A stretch of DNA of 64,000 nucleotides, taken from contig NZ_CP061336.1 in the NCBI RefSeq assembly GCF_005473905.2, forward strand, positions 3,216,501 through 3,280,500. Reading direction: 5' to 3'. Positions 25,966-35,637 of this stretch are shown here, piece after piece. Within the stretch, counting starts at the first letter, position 1. Every line of letters begins with the position of its first letter. The position numbers and the translations under genes are program-made. The DNA comes from Ruminiclostridium herbifermentans (GTDB lineage Bacteria; Bacillota; Clostridia; Acetivibrionales; DSM-1351). The notes under the pieces are model-generated. The model saw nothing but the letters and a program-made list of their open reading frames with translations, searched no databases and was not told the origin of the DNA.

Positions 25966-26309
25966 TGAAACACCACCTGATTTACTAGTTTATATCAATA
26001 TACCAAATCTGATAACCACATTACTTTTTATTAGTGAAACATTTTGCTTTAAATTTGCTCAAGCTTATAACAAACACAATACGACTAATTCTAATTCTAT
26101 CAAACATAAGACTCTCAATTGTGATTGACTGAGACAATGAATTGACTTGGTCAATTCATTGTCTTTAGTAAGCATAGTCTATCATAATTTTAATATGTAG
26201 TGCAATATTTTATTGCCTTAATACTATTATGAAATTACTAAAGACTGCAAAATACAACAATAATATATAGTTTCAAAATACTTGATTCTCTCTAAGACTT
26301 TTTTAGCAA
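25966..26309. other. Intergenic region with a perfect 15-bp hairpin
   Basis: 344 bases between the thioesterase gene and pgsA. AGACAATGAATTGAC (26132-26146) pairs perfectly with GTCAATTCATTGTCT (26150-26164) around a TTG loop. There is no clear T-run on the minus side and only TTTAG on the plus side, so it may be a processing or stabilising hairpin rather than a terminator. Nothing else is recognised. Confidence 0.6.
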
Positions 26310-26738
26310 TTAAGTTTCTTCAATAGCATTTATACTTATTATATGATAAAGTTCTGGAAAGTGTTTCTGTAAATTTATTGGTTTCAGTTCACTATTTGTC
26401 CATACATGAACAGTTTCACCAGTTGTAATAGGTTTAGTCATATCTTGTTCTTTGAAAACCTCATAGTAAAAGCATAATCTGGTTTTTGAATAACTTTTAA
26501 TGCGAGTTCTTACAATAACTTTGTCCTCATATGTGGATGAACTTATAAACTTGCAATTAAGTTCAATCAATGGCAAAAGTATCCCTTTTGACTCAATCTC
26601 AGAATAGGAAATTCCAAACTTATTTATAAATTCAGTCCTGCCTGCCTCAAACCAAACTGCATAATTTGAATGATGTACTATACCCATTCTATCTGTTTCA
26701 GCATATCTGACGGTTAAAGGTGTATCAACGTAATGCAT
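26310..26738 (-). CDS. 4-hydroxybenzoyl-CoA thioesterase-like (YbgC/FadM type) acyl-CoA thioesterase
   Basis: 142 residues, hotdog fold. The active-site block is YAETDRMGIVHHSNYAVWFE, with the catalytic Asp in the D-x-x-G-I-V-H-H pattern. It would hydrolyse short or medium acyl-CoA. The SD GGAGGTTAG lies about 12 bases before the ATG and is part of the first unit of the 94-bp tandem array (26749-27331) that fills the upstream region. No operon partner is evident downstream; the closest minus-strand gene is pgsA 344 bases away. Confidence 0.9.
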   Translation of the reverse strand: MHYVDTPLTVRYAETDRMGIVHHSNYAVWFEAGRTEFINKFGISYSEIESKGILLPLIELNCKFISSSTYEDKVIVRTRIKSYSKTRLCFYYEVFKEQDMTKPITTGETVHVWTNSELKPINLQKHFPELYHIISINAIEET

Positions 26739-26748
26739 TTGTTTATCC

Positions 26749-27331
26749 TAACCTCCACATTCTACTTCAGTTATTAATAAATTATACTATCTCTCGTGGA
26801 GGTACGCAGCTAGTTTTAATCAACATTTAAATCCCTTCTTGCTAACCTCCACATTCTACTTCTGTTATTAATAAATTATATTATTTATCGTGGAGGTACG
26901 CAGCTAGTTTTAAACAACATTAAATCCCTTCTTGCTAACCTCCACATTCTACTTCTGTTATTTAATAAATTATATTATTTATCGTGGTGGTACGCAGCTA
27001 GTTTTAAACAACATCTAAATTCCTTCTTGCTAACCTCCACATTCTACTTCAGTTATTAATAAATTATATTATTTCTCGTGGAGGTACGCAGCTAGTTTTA
27101 AACAACATCTAAATTCCTACTTGCTAACCTCCACATTCTACTTCAGTTATTAATAAATTATATTATTTCTCGTGGAGGTACGCAGCTAGTTTTAAACAAC
27201 ATCTAAATTCCTTCTTGCTAACCTCCACATTCTACTTCTGTTATTTAATAAATTGTATTATTTATCGTGGAGGTACGCAGCTAGTTTTAAACAACATCTA
27301 AATTCCTTCTTACTAACCTCCACGTTCAATA
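26749..27331. repeat. Tandem array, six 93-95 bp units plus a partial seventh
   Basis: Units start at 26749, 26843, 26936, 27031, 27125 and 27219, with a partial one at 27314. Each has TAACCTCCACATTCTACTTC, an AT-rich stretch, CGTGGAGGTACGCAGCTAG and AAACAACAT. CCTCCAC and GTGGAGG can form a hairpin within a unit or between neighbouring units. On the minus strand each unit repeats the GGAGGTTAG that serves as the thioesterase SD. Most units differ at only a few positions, so the array is young. A single relative of the GTGGAGGTACGCAG block is at 21561. Confidence 0.95.
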
Positions 27332-27404
27332 ATGACAGTAATTTATTTACAACACAATAATAGCTCCGAGCATCATATGCACGAAGCCATCATAAATAAT
27401 TTTA

Positions 27405-27602
27405 TTAATAACCCGTTTCTATAATAACGCTATGTGCTTCCTCAACCTCTGCCTCAGGAACAAGAACTTCAAAGTAATTATCATTGTTCTCATGATTTTT
27501 ACTAATTGGCCTTAATTTTACAAGAATACCTTCATTGGACAAAAGATTCTGCAGCTGATTTGCCACTTCTTTGCTCTGGGCCATATATACCACTGTCCAC
27601 AT
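27405..27602 (-). CDS. DUF2007-like small signal-transducing protein
   Basis: 65 residues: WTVVYMAQSKEVANQLQNLL then EGILVKLRPI and FEVLVPEAEVEEAHSVI. The ferredoxin-like beta-alpha-beta-beta-alpha layout is typical of small 'putative signal transducing' proteins (DUF2007). AAAGGTAGTG precedes the ATG. It follows the TRAP gene by 26 bases and is probably co-transcribed. In several clostridia a similar small ORF is found among housekeeping genes; its role is unknown. Confidence 0.65.
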   Translation of the reverse strand: MWTVVYMAQSKEVANQLQNLLSNEGILVKLRPISKNHENNDNYFEVLVPEAEVEEAHSVIIETGY

Positions 27603-27628
27603 TGTAATCTACACTACCTTTCAAATTG

Positions 27629-27862
27629 TTATTCACCGCATTGAATAGTACCATATCTGCAATAAACACTAGCCTTTCCTCTAATTTTAATTGCAGACGT
27701 ATTCTCTGTAAATTGCGCAAGCAGCAATTCACCTTTGTCAAGCTTTTCGGTATGATGAAACTTTGTATCCCTTCCACGTGTCAAACCAATAATCGTAACT
27801 CCGTTTTCCTCTGCCTTAACGGCAACATACTCACCAGAAATTTTATCTTCTAGGCTGTCCAT
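27629..27862 (-). CDS. mtrB: Tryptophan RNA-binding attenuation protein TRAP (MtrB)
   Basis: 77 residues, closely matching Bacillus [26 protein letters not shown] and [13 protein letters not shown]. Residues matching the RNA-binding triad of Bacillus (Lys37, Lys56, Arg58) are Lys40, Lys59 and Arg61, and the tryptophan-pocket threonines (T28, T52, T55) are kept. TRAP forms an 11-mer ring that binds (G/U)AG repeats when loaded with tryptophan and shuts down trp genes. GAGGTGG precedes the ATG. No trp operon or anti-TRAP gene is in the window, and no clear run of (G/U)AG triplets was found next to the gene. The C-terminus is shorter in charge and carries two cysteines ([11 protein letters not shown]). 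Confidence 0.92.
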   Translation of the reverse strand: MDSLEDKISGEYVAVKAEENGVTIIGLTRGRDTKFHHTEKLDKGELLLAQFTENTSAIKIRGKASVYCRYGTIQCGE

Positions 27863-28048
27863 ATAACCACCTCGACATTTATATTATATTATTTTCCACC
27901 AAAAATCAATATTAAGCACTGTAATATGTTATTTTTATATATTTCAGGCTACTTCTCAGTCTATAAACTACAAATAATTTCTTTCTCATACATTGCTTGT
28001 TCATATATAAACTTGCTTAATGTGCGTTTTTAAACATTTCATGTTTTG

Positions 28049-31000
28049 TTATTTTATAAAAATGTTTTCTTTTCCCAATCGTTCTTCCAACTCTTCTATT
28101 ATAACATTATTAACATCAATCCAATATTGCCTGTCAAGTTTTTTAAAATTTTTTTCATTTTTCATATTAATAAAAGTAGGAGTTGTTCCACTGAAATATT
28201 TGAGCAAGGCTCGGAAAGAACTACTTTCCTCCTTTGATAGTTTTTTTTCAAAGGTCATATACACTCCCTTTTCGTAATTGTTTTCATAATTGTTTTTATC
28301 ATTGTTTTTATTTTTGAGGCTATTTATCGGATATACCTCTTCACATATAACTTTAGGTTGCTCATCTTCTCTCAAACTTAATCTTCCTTTTACAACAACA
28401 ACACTCTCAATTTGCAGCAAATCTGAATATTTTGTGTAAATAGTCGGAAATACAATAAGTTCCATTGTTCCAAATAAATCCTCAAGGCCAATAAATGCCA
28501 TTAAGTTGTTGTTCTTAGTAGTTTTTGTTTTTCTTGAATTAACTATTCCTCCAACTGTAACTCTCATTGAGTCCTCAAGCTTTTTCATTTCAAGCTGCAT
28601 TTCATTAGAGTCTTCATCATTTACATTTATAAATAAATCCTTACTATATAAGTTTACATTTTTATCAAGTATACTTTGATATTCACTTAATGGATGCCCC
28701 GAAACATACAGGCCCAACATTTCTTTTTCCATTCCCAGCAAAACATTTGTAGGGTATTCCTTAATATCAGGATACTCCTCTTGCAATGCTTCTTGGGGCT
28801 CCTGCATCAAATCAAAAATAGATAACTGACCATCCATATTTTTCTTTTTTGCTTGTGCTATACCATCAAGAAAACGTTCATATACAGCCATATGCTTTGA
28901 CCTGTAAATATTTAATGAGTCGAAAGCTCCACTTTTAATTAAGCTTTCTATACATCTTTTATTGATTTCATGGCTGTCAATTCTTTGGCAAAAATCAAGA
29001 AAGGATGTGAAAACTCCATTTTGTGCTCGCTCCCTAATCATAGATAGTATTGCATTTTCTCCAACATTTTTTATAGCAGCAAGTCCAAAACGTATTTTTC
29101 CGTTTACAACGGTAAACTTCACGCTGCTTTCATTTACATCAGGAGGTAATACCTGAATATTAAGCAGCTTACATTCATTAACGTACTGTGATACCTTATC
29201 ACTTGAACCTAAAAAGCTATTTAATGAAGCTGCTAAAAATTCTGTTGGATAATAATGCTTGAGCCATGCAGTCTGATATGCAACTACAGCATAAGCTGCT
29301 GCATGTGATTTGTTGAAAGCATAGCTTGCAAAATCCATCATTTCATCAAATATTTTATTTGCAGTAGCTTCATCTACTCCATTTCTTATTGCACCCTTTA
29401 CAATTTCATTTCCATCCTCGTCTATAATACCATAGATAAAGTTTTTACGTTCTTCCTCCATAACTGAGACTTTTTTCTTTGACATAGCTCGTCTTACAAG
29501 GTCTGACCTGCCCATTGAATAGCCTGCCAGTTCCCTTACTATCTGCATTACCTGCTCTTGATATACCATACAGCCATATGTTACATTCAAAATATTCTCC
29601 AATAGAGGATGAGCGTATTGTACATCTTTAGGGTTGTTTTTATTTTTAATATATCTAGGTATTTGATCCATAGGACCGGGTCTGTACAATGAAATACCTG
29701 CAATTATATCTTCTAGTGAGTTAGGCTGCAATTCCTTCATAAACTGTGTCATTCCAGCACTTTCAAGCTGGAATATACCTACTGTTTTACCCTCACCGAT
29801 CATTTTATATACAGCTTTATCATCATAATCAATTTCAGAAATATCAATTTTTTTATTATGTCCCTGCTCTACAAGTTCTAAAGCATCTCTTATTACAGTT
29901 AATGTTCTTAGTCCAAGAAAGTCCATTTTAAGAAGCCCTAGTTCCTCTAGCAGCCCCATTGTAAACTGTGTAGTTACATTGTTTTCATTCATTTGCAGAG
30001 GTACATATTCAACAATAGGTTTTTTTGAAATAACTACACCAGCTGCATGGGTGGAAGCATGGCGCTGTAAGCCTTCAAGACTTCTTGCTGAATCTAATAA
30101 AAGTCTTGTCTCTTCATCCTCATTATATTTTTGCTTAAGCTCTGGATTAATTTCCAATGCCTTATCAATAGTTATGCCTATTTGAAAAGGAATCATTTTT
30201 GCAACAACATCCACATTTCCATATGAAATATCAAGAGCTCTACCCACATCTCTGATTGCATTTTTGGCAGCCATGGTACCAAAGGTTATTATTTGAGCAA
30301 CATTATCCTTACCATATTTTTTAACCACATAGTCAATAACCTCTTGCCTTCTCTCATAGCAAAAGTCAATATCAATATCAGGCATACTGATTCTTTCAGG
30401 GTTTAAAAATCTCTCAAATAGCAAATTGTATTTAAGAGGGTCAATGCTTGTAATTTTCAAGCAATATGAAACTATACTGCCTGCTGCTGAACCTCTTCCA
30501 GGGCCAACCATAATTCCATTGTCCCTTGCATACTTGATAAAGTCCCAAACTATTAAAAAATAATCCACATAACCCATTTGAGAAATGACAGACAACTCAT
30601 ATTCCAATCTTTGACGAATGGATTCATCACAATTCTCACCATAACGCTCTGCCAAACCCTGATAGCACTTTTCCTTCAGGTATTCATAAGGTGTATATCC
30701 TTCCTCTACATCAAAGCTTGGCAAATGAAGCTTTCCAAACTCCAATTCTACATTACATCTATCTGCAATTTTTACAGTATTCTCTAGTGCTGATTTAACA
30801 TTTTTAAAATGCGTGTACATTTCCTCAGGTGACTTAATATAAAGCTCATCTGTATTAAAACGCATCCTGCTTTCATCATTTATCGTCTTACCTGTCTGAA
30901 CACACAGTAATATCTCATGTGCCGCTGCAGATTCCTTTAATAAATAGTGAGCATCATTTGTGGCAACCAAAGGGATACCAAGTTCATTGGATAATTTTAT

Positions 31001-31570
31001 AAGCTGCTGGTTCACCATATTCTGGTCAGCTAATCCATTGTGCTGTAATTCCAAATAGAAATTGTCCTGTCCAAATATGCTATTTAATTTGTTTGCTAGC
31101 TTCACTGCCCTGTCGTAATCATTATTTAGCAGTGCAGCAGGAACATCACCTGACAAACATGCGCTCAGAGCAATAATACCTTCTGAATACTTTTCAAGCG
31201 TTTCATAATCCACACGCGGCTTATAATAGTAGCCCTCTGTGCAGCCTAGCGTAACTATTTTCATCAAATTCTTATATCCAATATTATTTTGAGCAAGCAA
31301 AACCAAATGACCATAATCGGAGTCTATTCCCGCTTGCTTATCATACATACTTCTTTTTGCTGTATATACTTCACAGCCCAATATTGGCTTAATTCCATTT
31401 TTCTTGGCTTCTTTATAAAAGTCAACTACTCCGTACATTACACCGTGGTCTGTTATAGCACAGCTGTCCATTCCCAGTTCTTTTACTCTTTTTATTAAAT
31501 CCGTTATTCTATTTGCCCCATCAAGCAGGCTGTATTGTGTATGTACATGCAAGTGTACAAATTCTCCCAT
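28049..31570 (-). CDS. dnaE: DNA polymerase III alpha subunit
   Basis: 1173 residues from ATG 31570, with AGGAGAACC at the right distance; the extra N-terminal codons to 31597 have no SD. The PHP domain is at the start (HLHVHTQYSLLDG). The polymerase active site contains PDIDIDF (about residue 400), followed by tandem HhH and, near the end, an OB fold (MRVTVGGIVNSRKTKT). It is the DnaE-type replicase, distinct from the PolC enzyme that clostridia also carry. In clostridia DnaE is thought to start from RNA primers or act in repair. It appears to be monocistronic here. Confidence 0.95.
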   Translation of the reverse strand: MGEFVHLHVHTQYSLLDGANRITDLIKRVKELGMDSCAITDHGVMYGVVDFYKEAKKNGIKPILGCEVYTAKRSMYDKQAGIDSDYGHLVLLAQNNIGYKNLMKIVTLGCTEGYYYKPRVDYETLEKYSEGIIALSACLSGDVPAALLNNDYDRAVKLANKLNSIFGQDNFYLELQHNGLADQNMVNQQLIKLSNELGIPLVATNDAHYLLKESAAAHEILLCVQTGKTINDESRMRFNTDELYIKSPEEMYTHFKNVKSALENTVKIADRCNVELEFGKLHLPSFDVEEGYTPYEYLKEKCYQGLAERYGENCDESIRQRLEYELSVISQMGYVDYFLIVWDFIKYARDNGIMVGPGRGSAAGSIVSYCLKITSIDPLKYNLLFERFLNPERISMPDIDIDFCYERRQEVIDYVVKKYGKDNVAQIITFGTMAAKNAIRDVGRALDISYGNVDVVAKMIPFQIGITIDKALEINPELKQKYNEDEETRLLLDSARSLEGLQRHASTHAAGVVISKKPIVEYVPLQMNENNVTTQFTMGLLEELGLLKMDFLGLRTLTVIRDALELVEQGHNKKIDISEIDYDDKAVYKMIGEGKTVGIFQLESAGMTQFMKELQPNSLEDIIAGISLYRPGPMDQIPRYIKNKNNPKDVQYAHPLLENILNVTYGCMVYQEQVMQIVRELAGYSMGRSDLVRRAMSKKKVSVMEEERKNFIYGIIDEDGNEIVKGAIRNGVDEATANKIFDEMMDFASYAFNKSHAAAYAVVAYQTAWLKHYYPTEFLAASLNSFLGSSDKVSQYVNECKLLNIQVLPPDVNESSVKFTVVNGKIRFGLAAIKNVGENAILSMIRERAQNGVFTSFLDFCQRIDSHEINKRCIESLIKSGAFDSLNIYRSKHMAVYERFLDGIAQAKKKNMDGQLSIFDLMQEPQEALQEEYPDIKEYPTNVLLGMEKEMLGLYVSGHPLSEYQSILDKNVNLYSKDLFINVNDEDSNEMQLEMKKLEDSMRVTVGGIVNSRKTKTTKNNNLMAFIGLEDLFGTMELIVFPTIYTKYSDLLQIESVVVVKGRLSLREDEQPKVICEEVYPINSLKNKNNDKNNYENNYEKGVYMTFEKKLSKEESSSFRALLKYFSGTTPTFINMKNEKNFKKLDRQYWIDVNNVIIEELEERLGKENIFIK

Positions 31571-31978
31571 TTTGGTTCTCCTTATATATAAATCCAAATA
31601 GCTTACATTACATTTGTATAGAATTTTGCAAAATACAAAATACCTTGTGGTGTCGTCTTCTGCCTAACAGAAATAAGCTATTATTATAATAATCTAAATC
31701 CTTTTAATTTATTGCACTTTGCCCTTTTAAAAGTCAAAATATTAAACTTTCAGTCAACAATTCCAAAAATAATTAACTTATGTTCAACTATTTAATTATA
31801 ACATATTTATAAAAACAGTTTTATTAATAAATTGATTCTTTAAAATTACTATAAATTGCAATATTAAATGCTGTTGAAAACTTCTTTAAAATACTTCATA
31901 AATTTCCCCTTCAATTTCAGGGAAATAAACCCAATTTTAAGAATTTAGTGTTAAAATTGATTTTGGAGGTGATAATTT
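31571..31978. other. Divergent intergenic region, nothing specific
   Basis: 408 AT-rich bases between dnaE (minus) and the Cys-rich gene (plus); must contain both promoters. No RNA element or repeat was recognised. The SD of the plus gene (GGAGGTGAT) is at 31965-31973. Confidence 0.45.
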
Positions 31979-32593
31979 TTGGAATATTTAAATAACAAAA
32001 TGAATATATTTTTTAGATGGCTGTCAAATTCTAACTTACTCTCTGTGGATTTAATTTATAGGATATATTTCATGCAGATATTTGGCTCTAAGCTTTACTT
32101 CAGGCATAAAGTTAACTCCTTTAGGTCTTGCGCCTTTTGTAAGCATCTTAGTTTTGATAAGTTTTTAAATAAATATATTTGCTCTCATGGTGAGTATGAG
32201 GCTTGTGGTTCTCTGATTCCATGCATTATACCTGATACCTCCTATATAAATAGCAGAACTTATATTGAAGAGGAAGATGATATTCCGTGGCTATTCAAAG
32301 AGCCGTGCTTAAATTTTGATGTTTTAGATAGTAAAAATTATTTTAAGAATTTTATCTCACCAGACTTAAACAGTAGTATTATTAAGCTAGAGTCCTTAGA
32401 AGGAATTTTTACTGGTCAATCTAGCGGATGCATTCCATGTCATATATGTGCCTGTGTAAATAAAGAAATGTATTCTAAATGCTCAAATATAAAGTCTGCT
32501 AATATGGCTGGAAAGTGCAATAAAATTTATGACAAAGTGAATAATTTTTACTGCACAGAACCTTCTTTAGTCAAAACATCAAAAGTGTCCTAA
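31979..32593 (+). CDS. Cys-rich protein, unknown family
   Basis: 204 residues, TTG start supported by a near-perfect SD (GGAGGTGATAAT). The first 45 residues are hydrophobic and aromatic (FFRWLSNSNLLSVDLIYRIY), perhaps a membrane-surface helix. A cysteine cluster SCAFCKHLSF...YICSHGEYEACGSLIPC could be a zinc or Fe-S site, and a second cluster GCIPCHICACVNKEMYSKC follows after residue 150. I do not recognise the family. It stands alone on the plus strand among minus-strand genes, and its codon use is ordinary for the region. Confidence 0.65.
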   Translation: MEYLNNKMNIFFRWLSNSNLLSVDLIYRIYFMQIFGSKLYFRHKVNSFRSCAFCKHLSFDKFLNKYICSHGEYEACGSLIPCIIPDTSYINSRTYIEEEDDIPWLFKEPCLNFDVLDSKNYFKNFISPDLNSSIIKLESLEGIFTGQSSGCIPCHICACVNKEMYSKCSNIKSANMAGKCNKIYDKVNNFYCTEPSLVKTSKVS

Positions 32594-32719
32594 TAATACC
32601 TAAATAGAGCATTAATTTTTCAATTTGAAACAGTAATTTCAAACAGTAAACAACTATTTAAAATTTTATAACATTGTAAATTATTAGTAATTTCCCACTT
32701 AGCCTGTGGTTTTATTTAC

Positions 32720-32775
32720 AACAAAAGAACTAAGCAAATGAAAAAGCTTCGTTTCATTATACTTAGTTCCTTGTA
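32720..32775 (-). terminator. Bidirectional terminator hairpin
   Basis: GAACTAAG (32727-32734) pairs with CTTAGTTC (32762-32769), with inner AATGAAA/TTTCATT. On the minus strand it is followed by TTTTGTTG, fitting the end of the gene 32835-33815; it may also serve the convergent plus-strand gene ending at 32593. Confidence 0.65.
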
Positions 32776-32834
32776 TTAAAATATATTTTTTGCAATTTTG
32801 TTTTTATAGTTCATTATAGAACTAATACATAAGG

Positions 32835-33815
32835 TTACTTAGTAACATTTTCATCTTCTATAACAATTTGTCCACCAAATATATCAGCATTAATATGTAA
32901 TACATCACTAAAGAAATTTATAGGAACATATGTAGTTCCATTTATAAGTTCAGGAGCAGTTTCCAACCTAATAGGTGCCATTTTATAATAAATGTAATTA
33001 GGATCTCCTATTGTGCATACAATCCCTTTACCAATTGTTGCACTCTTCGTTTTACCATCCCATTTTATACTGTAGCCTAGAGCCTGAACTATTTTACTGA
33101 CAGGAACCATCACTATCCCATTATCATTAGTATATGCAGGCAAGCAATTTATCTTTTGATCATTAACAATTATATCAAATGTAGACACATCGCCTACTTG
33201 ATTATCTAGCACTACTATTTTTGTTGGGGTAGTTTGTGCTGGAATACTTCTTGTTGAGTTTTTGTAAGTAACAACAAGCTTTTTATCAAATATTGTTCCA
33301 TTATACTTTTTACCCTTTTGTGAAATGATTTCTGTATCTTCACTAATATTTAATTTAAGAAATCCGTCTGAGCTTACAAGTTCTTTATTAAAGATGTCAA
33401 CTTTAGTAATCTGTTCAGTGTTTTCAACAACAACTACTTCAGTAGTGTATTGTGGTGGATAAATCATTATCATTGGTGCATTAAGATTATAGTACCCTGT
33501 AATAACTGTTCCCTTAGTTATTTCAACATTATCAACAATATATGTACTCTTTGAAATTACAAGGTTTGCAATGTTTCCATCGTCACCTTCTATTGTAATA
33601 TAGTAAAAATCACTTCCGCTTCTTTTTTCACTTATTTCTGTTACCTTTCCATTAACAGAGCCAAATCTAAACTCTAACGCACCATTTGCATCATCATATT
33701 GCGAAACTTGACTTAATAAACCATTAATGTTGTTTTGTTCTGTATCAGCCAACACACTAGTACCAACTGAAAGTGATATAGCTGCCACTAATACAAGTCC
33801 TGTAATTTTTTTCAT
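32835..33815 (-). CDS. Exported protein with copper amine oxidase N-terminal-like domain
   Basis: 326 residues with a clear signal peptide (residues 1-23, MKKITGLVLVAAISLSVGTS, cleavage after VLA). The middle is beta-rich with no known motif (TTEVVVVENTEQITKV, KGTVITGYYNLNAPM). The C-terminal third is a stalk-like 'copper amine oxidase N-terminal' domain: NDQKINCLPAYTNDNGIVMV then VSKIVQALGYSIKWDGKTKSATI and TYVPINFFSDVL. Such domains are common in secreted clostridial proteins and do not imply amine oxidase activity. No wall-anchor motif is seen. Its role is probably at the cell surface. Confidence 0.8.
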   Translation of the reverse strand: MKKITGLVLVAAISLSVGTSVLADTEQNNINGLLSQVSQYDDANGALEFRFGSVNGKVTEISEKRSGSDFYYITIEGDDGNIANLVISKSTYIVDNVEITKGTVITGYYNLNAPMIMIYPPQYTTEVVVVENTEQITKVDIFNKELVSSDGFLKLNISEDTEIISQKGKKYNGTIFDKKLVVTYKNSTRSIPAQTTPTKIVVLDNQVGDVSTFDIIVNDQKINCLPAYTNDNGIVMVPVSKIVQALGYSIKWDGKTKSATIGKGIVCTIGDPNYIYYKMAPIRLETAPELINGTTYVPINFFSDVLHINADIFGGQIVIEDENVTK

Positions 33816-34251
33816 ATAAATAATCTCCTTTCAAATTTGGTTATAACGAAGTAATTAATTTTTACTAAAATCTAAAAACCATTTTCTAAAAATTCAGTTG
33901 AATCTGGCGTTATAATAATAGACGTAATTTTTATAAATAAGTTTCAAATAAAAAAACTTTTAAAAGTAAATATTTAAAAATGTCTATCAATTTAAAGTTA
34001 ATTTAATAATTTAAAATAGGTTTATTAATCTTTAAATAGTATATTTAACTACAAAGTATGAATTTTATAATCATAATAAGAGATTATACAAATAAAATAT
34101 CAGGGCTTTTATAAATTAAACGCCCCCTTAAAACAGTTATTTAAGAATAACCATCAAAAGGAGGCATATTAATAATTTAATATTTATATTCTTTTTATTA
34201 CCTAAAGCCACAGATGATAGCAACCATGTGACAGATGAAAAAACGAAAATA
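33816..34251. other. Intergenic region with a weak terminator-like stem
   Basis: 436 AT-rich bases. GCCCCCTT (about 34122-34129) and AAGGAGGC (about 34158-34165) can pair around a smaller GGTTATT/AAATAAC stem; on the minus strand it is followed by GTTTAATTTAT, so it may end the glyQS transcript. The rest shows nothing. Confidence 0.35.
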
Positions 34252-35637
34252 CTATATATTATCTATAGGCAATTTAGTCTTTTCATTTATATAGTCTACT
34301 AATTCTTCTAGTTTAATTCTAATTTGCTGCATTGAATCACGTTCTCTAAGAGTTACAATTCCGTCATTTAAAGTATCATCATCAATACTGATTGCAAACG
34401 GAGTACCAATTGCATCTCCTCTTCTATACCTTCTTCCTATATTACCAGCATCATCATAAGTAGCCATAAAATGCTTTTTAACATAATTGTATATTTCTAA
34501 AGCCTTTTCACTATGCTTTTTCTTCATTACTGGAAGTACATTTAATTTAATTGGTGCCAATGCTGGAGAAATCTTTAATACAAGTCTAGTATCGCCACCT
34601 TCAAGTTCTTCTTCTTGTAAAGCTTCAAAAAGAACAGCCAATACTATTCTATCAACTCCATATGTTGACTCAATAATATATGGTACATATCTTTCGTTTG
34701 TTACTAAATCAATATAATCCAATCTCTTACCTGAGTACTCAATATGCCTTGATAAATCAAAGTCAGTTCTATTATGAGTACCATTAATTTCTCCCCATCC
34801 AAATGGGAATAGATATTCAATATCACATGCAGCTTTTGCATAATGAGCAAGCTTTTCATGGTCATGGAATCTTAAACGTTCACTTGGAAGTCCTAACAGA
34901 TTGAAGAATTTAATACCATAATTTTTAAAGAAATCGTAAAGTTCTTCATCCGTACCCTTCTTACAGAATGTTTGATATTCCATCTGCTCAAACTCAATTG
35001 TTCTGAAAGTAAAGTTTCCAGGTGTTATTTCATTTCTAAATGCCTTACCAATCTGTCCAATTCCAAAAGGAAGTTTAGCTCTCATTGTTCTCTGAACATT
35101 TAGGAAGTTAACATACTCACCCTGTGCATTTTCAGGTCTCAAGTATATTGTACTAGTGGAACCCTGTGTTACTCCTCTTTCAGTTGCAAACATAAGATTA
35201 AACTGTCTTATGTCAGTAAAGTTTGACTTACCGCACTTTGGACATGGAACGTTATTTGCTCTGATATATTGAACCATTTCTTCAGTAGTCATTCCATCAG
35301 GTTTTGCATTTTCGTCAAAATCCGCAATAAGATTGTCTGCACGATGCCTTGTTTTACATTCCTTACAGTCAAGAAGTGGATCAGAAAAACTGTCTAAATG
35401 GCCACTTGCTTTCCAAACCGTTGGATTCATCAATATATCTGAATCTAATTCAAAGCTATTATCTCTGCTTTGAATAAAAAAGTATCTCCAAGCATCTTTA
35501 ATGTTGTTTTTGAGTCTAGTGCCTAATGGTCCGTAATCCCAAGTGTTAGCCAAACCTCCGTATATTTCACTGCCTTGAAAAATAAATCCATACTGATTGC
35601 AATATGCAACCATATCTTCCATCATTATCTTCTTCAT
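34252..35637 (-). CDS. glyQS: Glycyl-tRNA synthetase, single-chain dimeric type
   Basis: 461 residues, alpha2-type class II synthetase. The first motif region MEDMVAYCNQYGFIFQGSEIYGGLANTWDYGP is typical. Two Cys pairs (CKECKTRH and CPKCGKSNF) form the zinc site. Class II motif 2 is in GIGQIGKAFRNEITP and motif 3 in IIESTYGVDRIVLAVL; the anticodon domain follows LNVLPVMKKK. No T-box leader is seen, unlike thrS in this window. GGAGGA (35676-35671) is about 35 bases from the ATG with a hairpin between them. Alternative in-frame ATGs at codons 5 and 6 follow GAAGAAG. Confidence 0.95.
   Translation of the reverse strand: MKKIMMEDMVAYCNQYGFIFQGSEIYGGLANTWDYGPLGTRLKNNIKDAWRYFFIQSRDNSFELDSDILMNPTVWKASGHLDSFSDPLLDCKECKTRHRADNLIADFDENAKPDGMTTEEMVQYIRANNVPCPKCGKSNFTDIRQFNLMFATERGVTQGSTSTIYLRPENAQGEYVNFLNVQRTMRAKLPFGIGQIGKAFRNEITPGNFTFRTIEFEQMEYQTFCKKGTDEELYDFFKNYGIKFFNLLGLPSERLRFHDHEKLAHYAKAACDIEYLFPFGWGEINGTHNRTDFDLSRHIEYSGKRLDYIDLVTNERYVPYIIESTYGVDRIVLAVLFEALQEEELEGGDTRLVLKISPALAPIKLNVLPVMKKKHSEKALEIYNYVKKHFMATYDDAGNIGRRYRRGDAIGTPFAISIDDDTLNDGIVTLRERDSMQQIRIKLEELVDYINEKTKLPIDNI

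Noticed and set aside
26749-27331. Reading the 94-bp array as a CRISPR array
   Set aside because: Whole units repeat without unique spacers; there is no 25-40 bp repeat alternating with variable sequence.
27532-27777. 81-codon ORF overlapping mtrB and the DUF2007-like gene
   Set aside because: Out of frame with both real genes and without an SD; mtrB is unmistakable.
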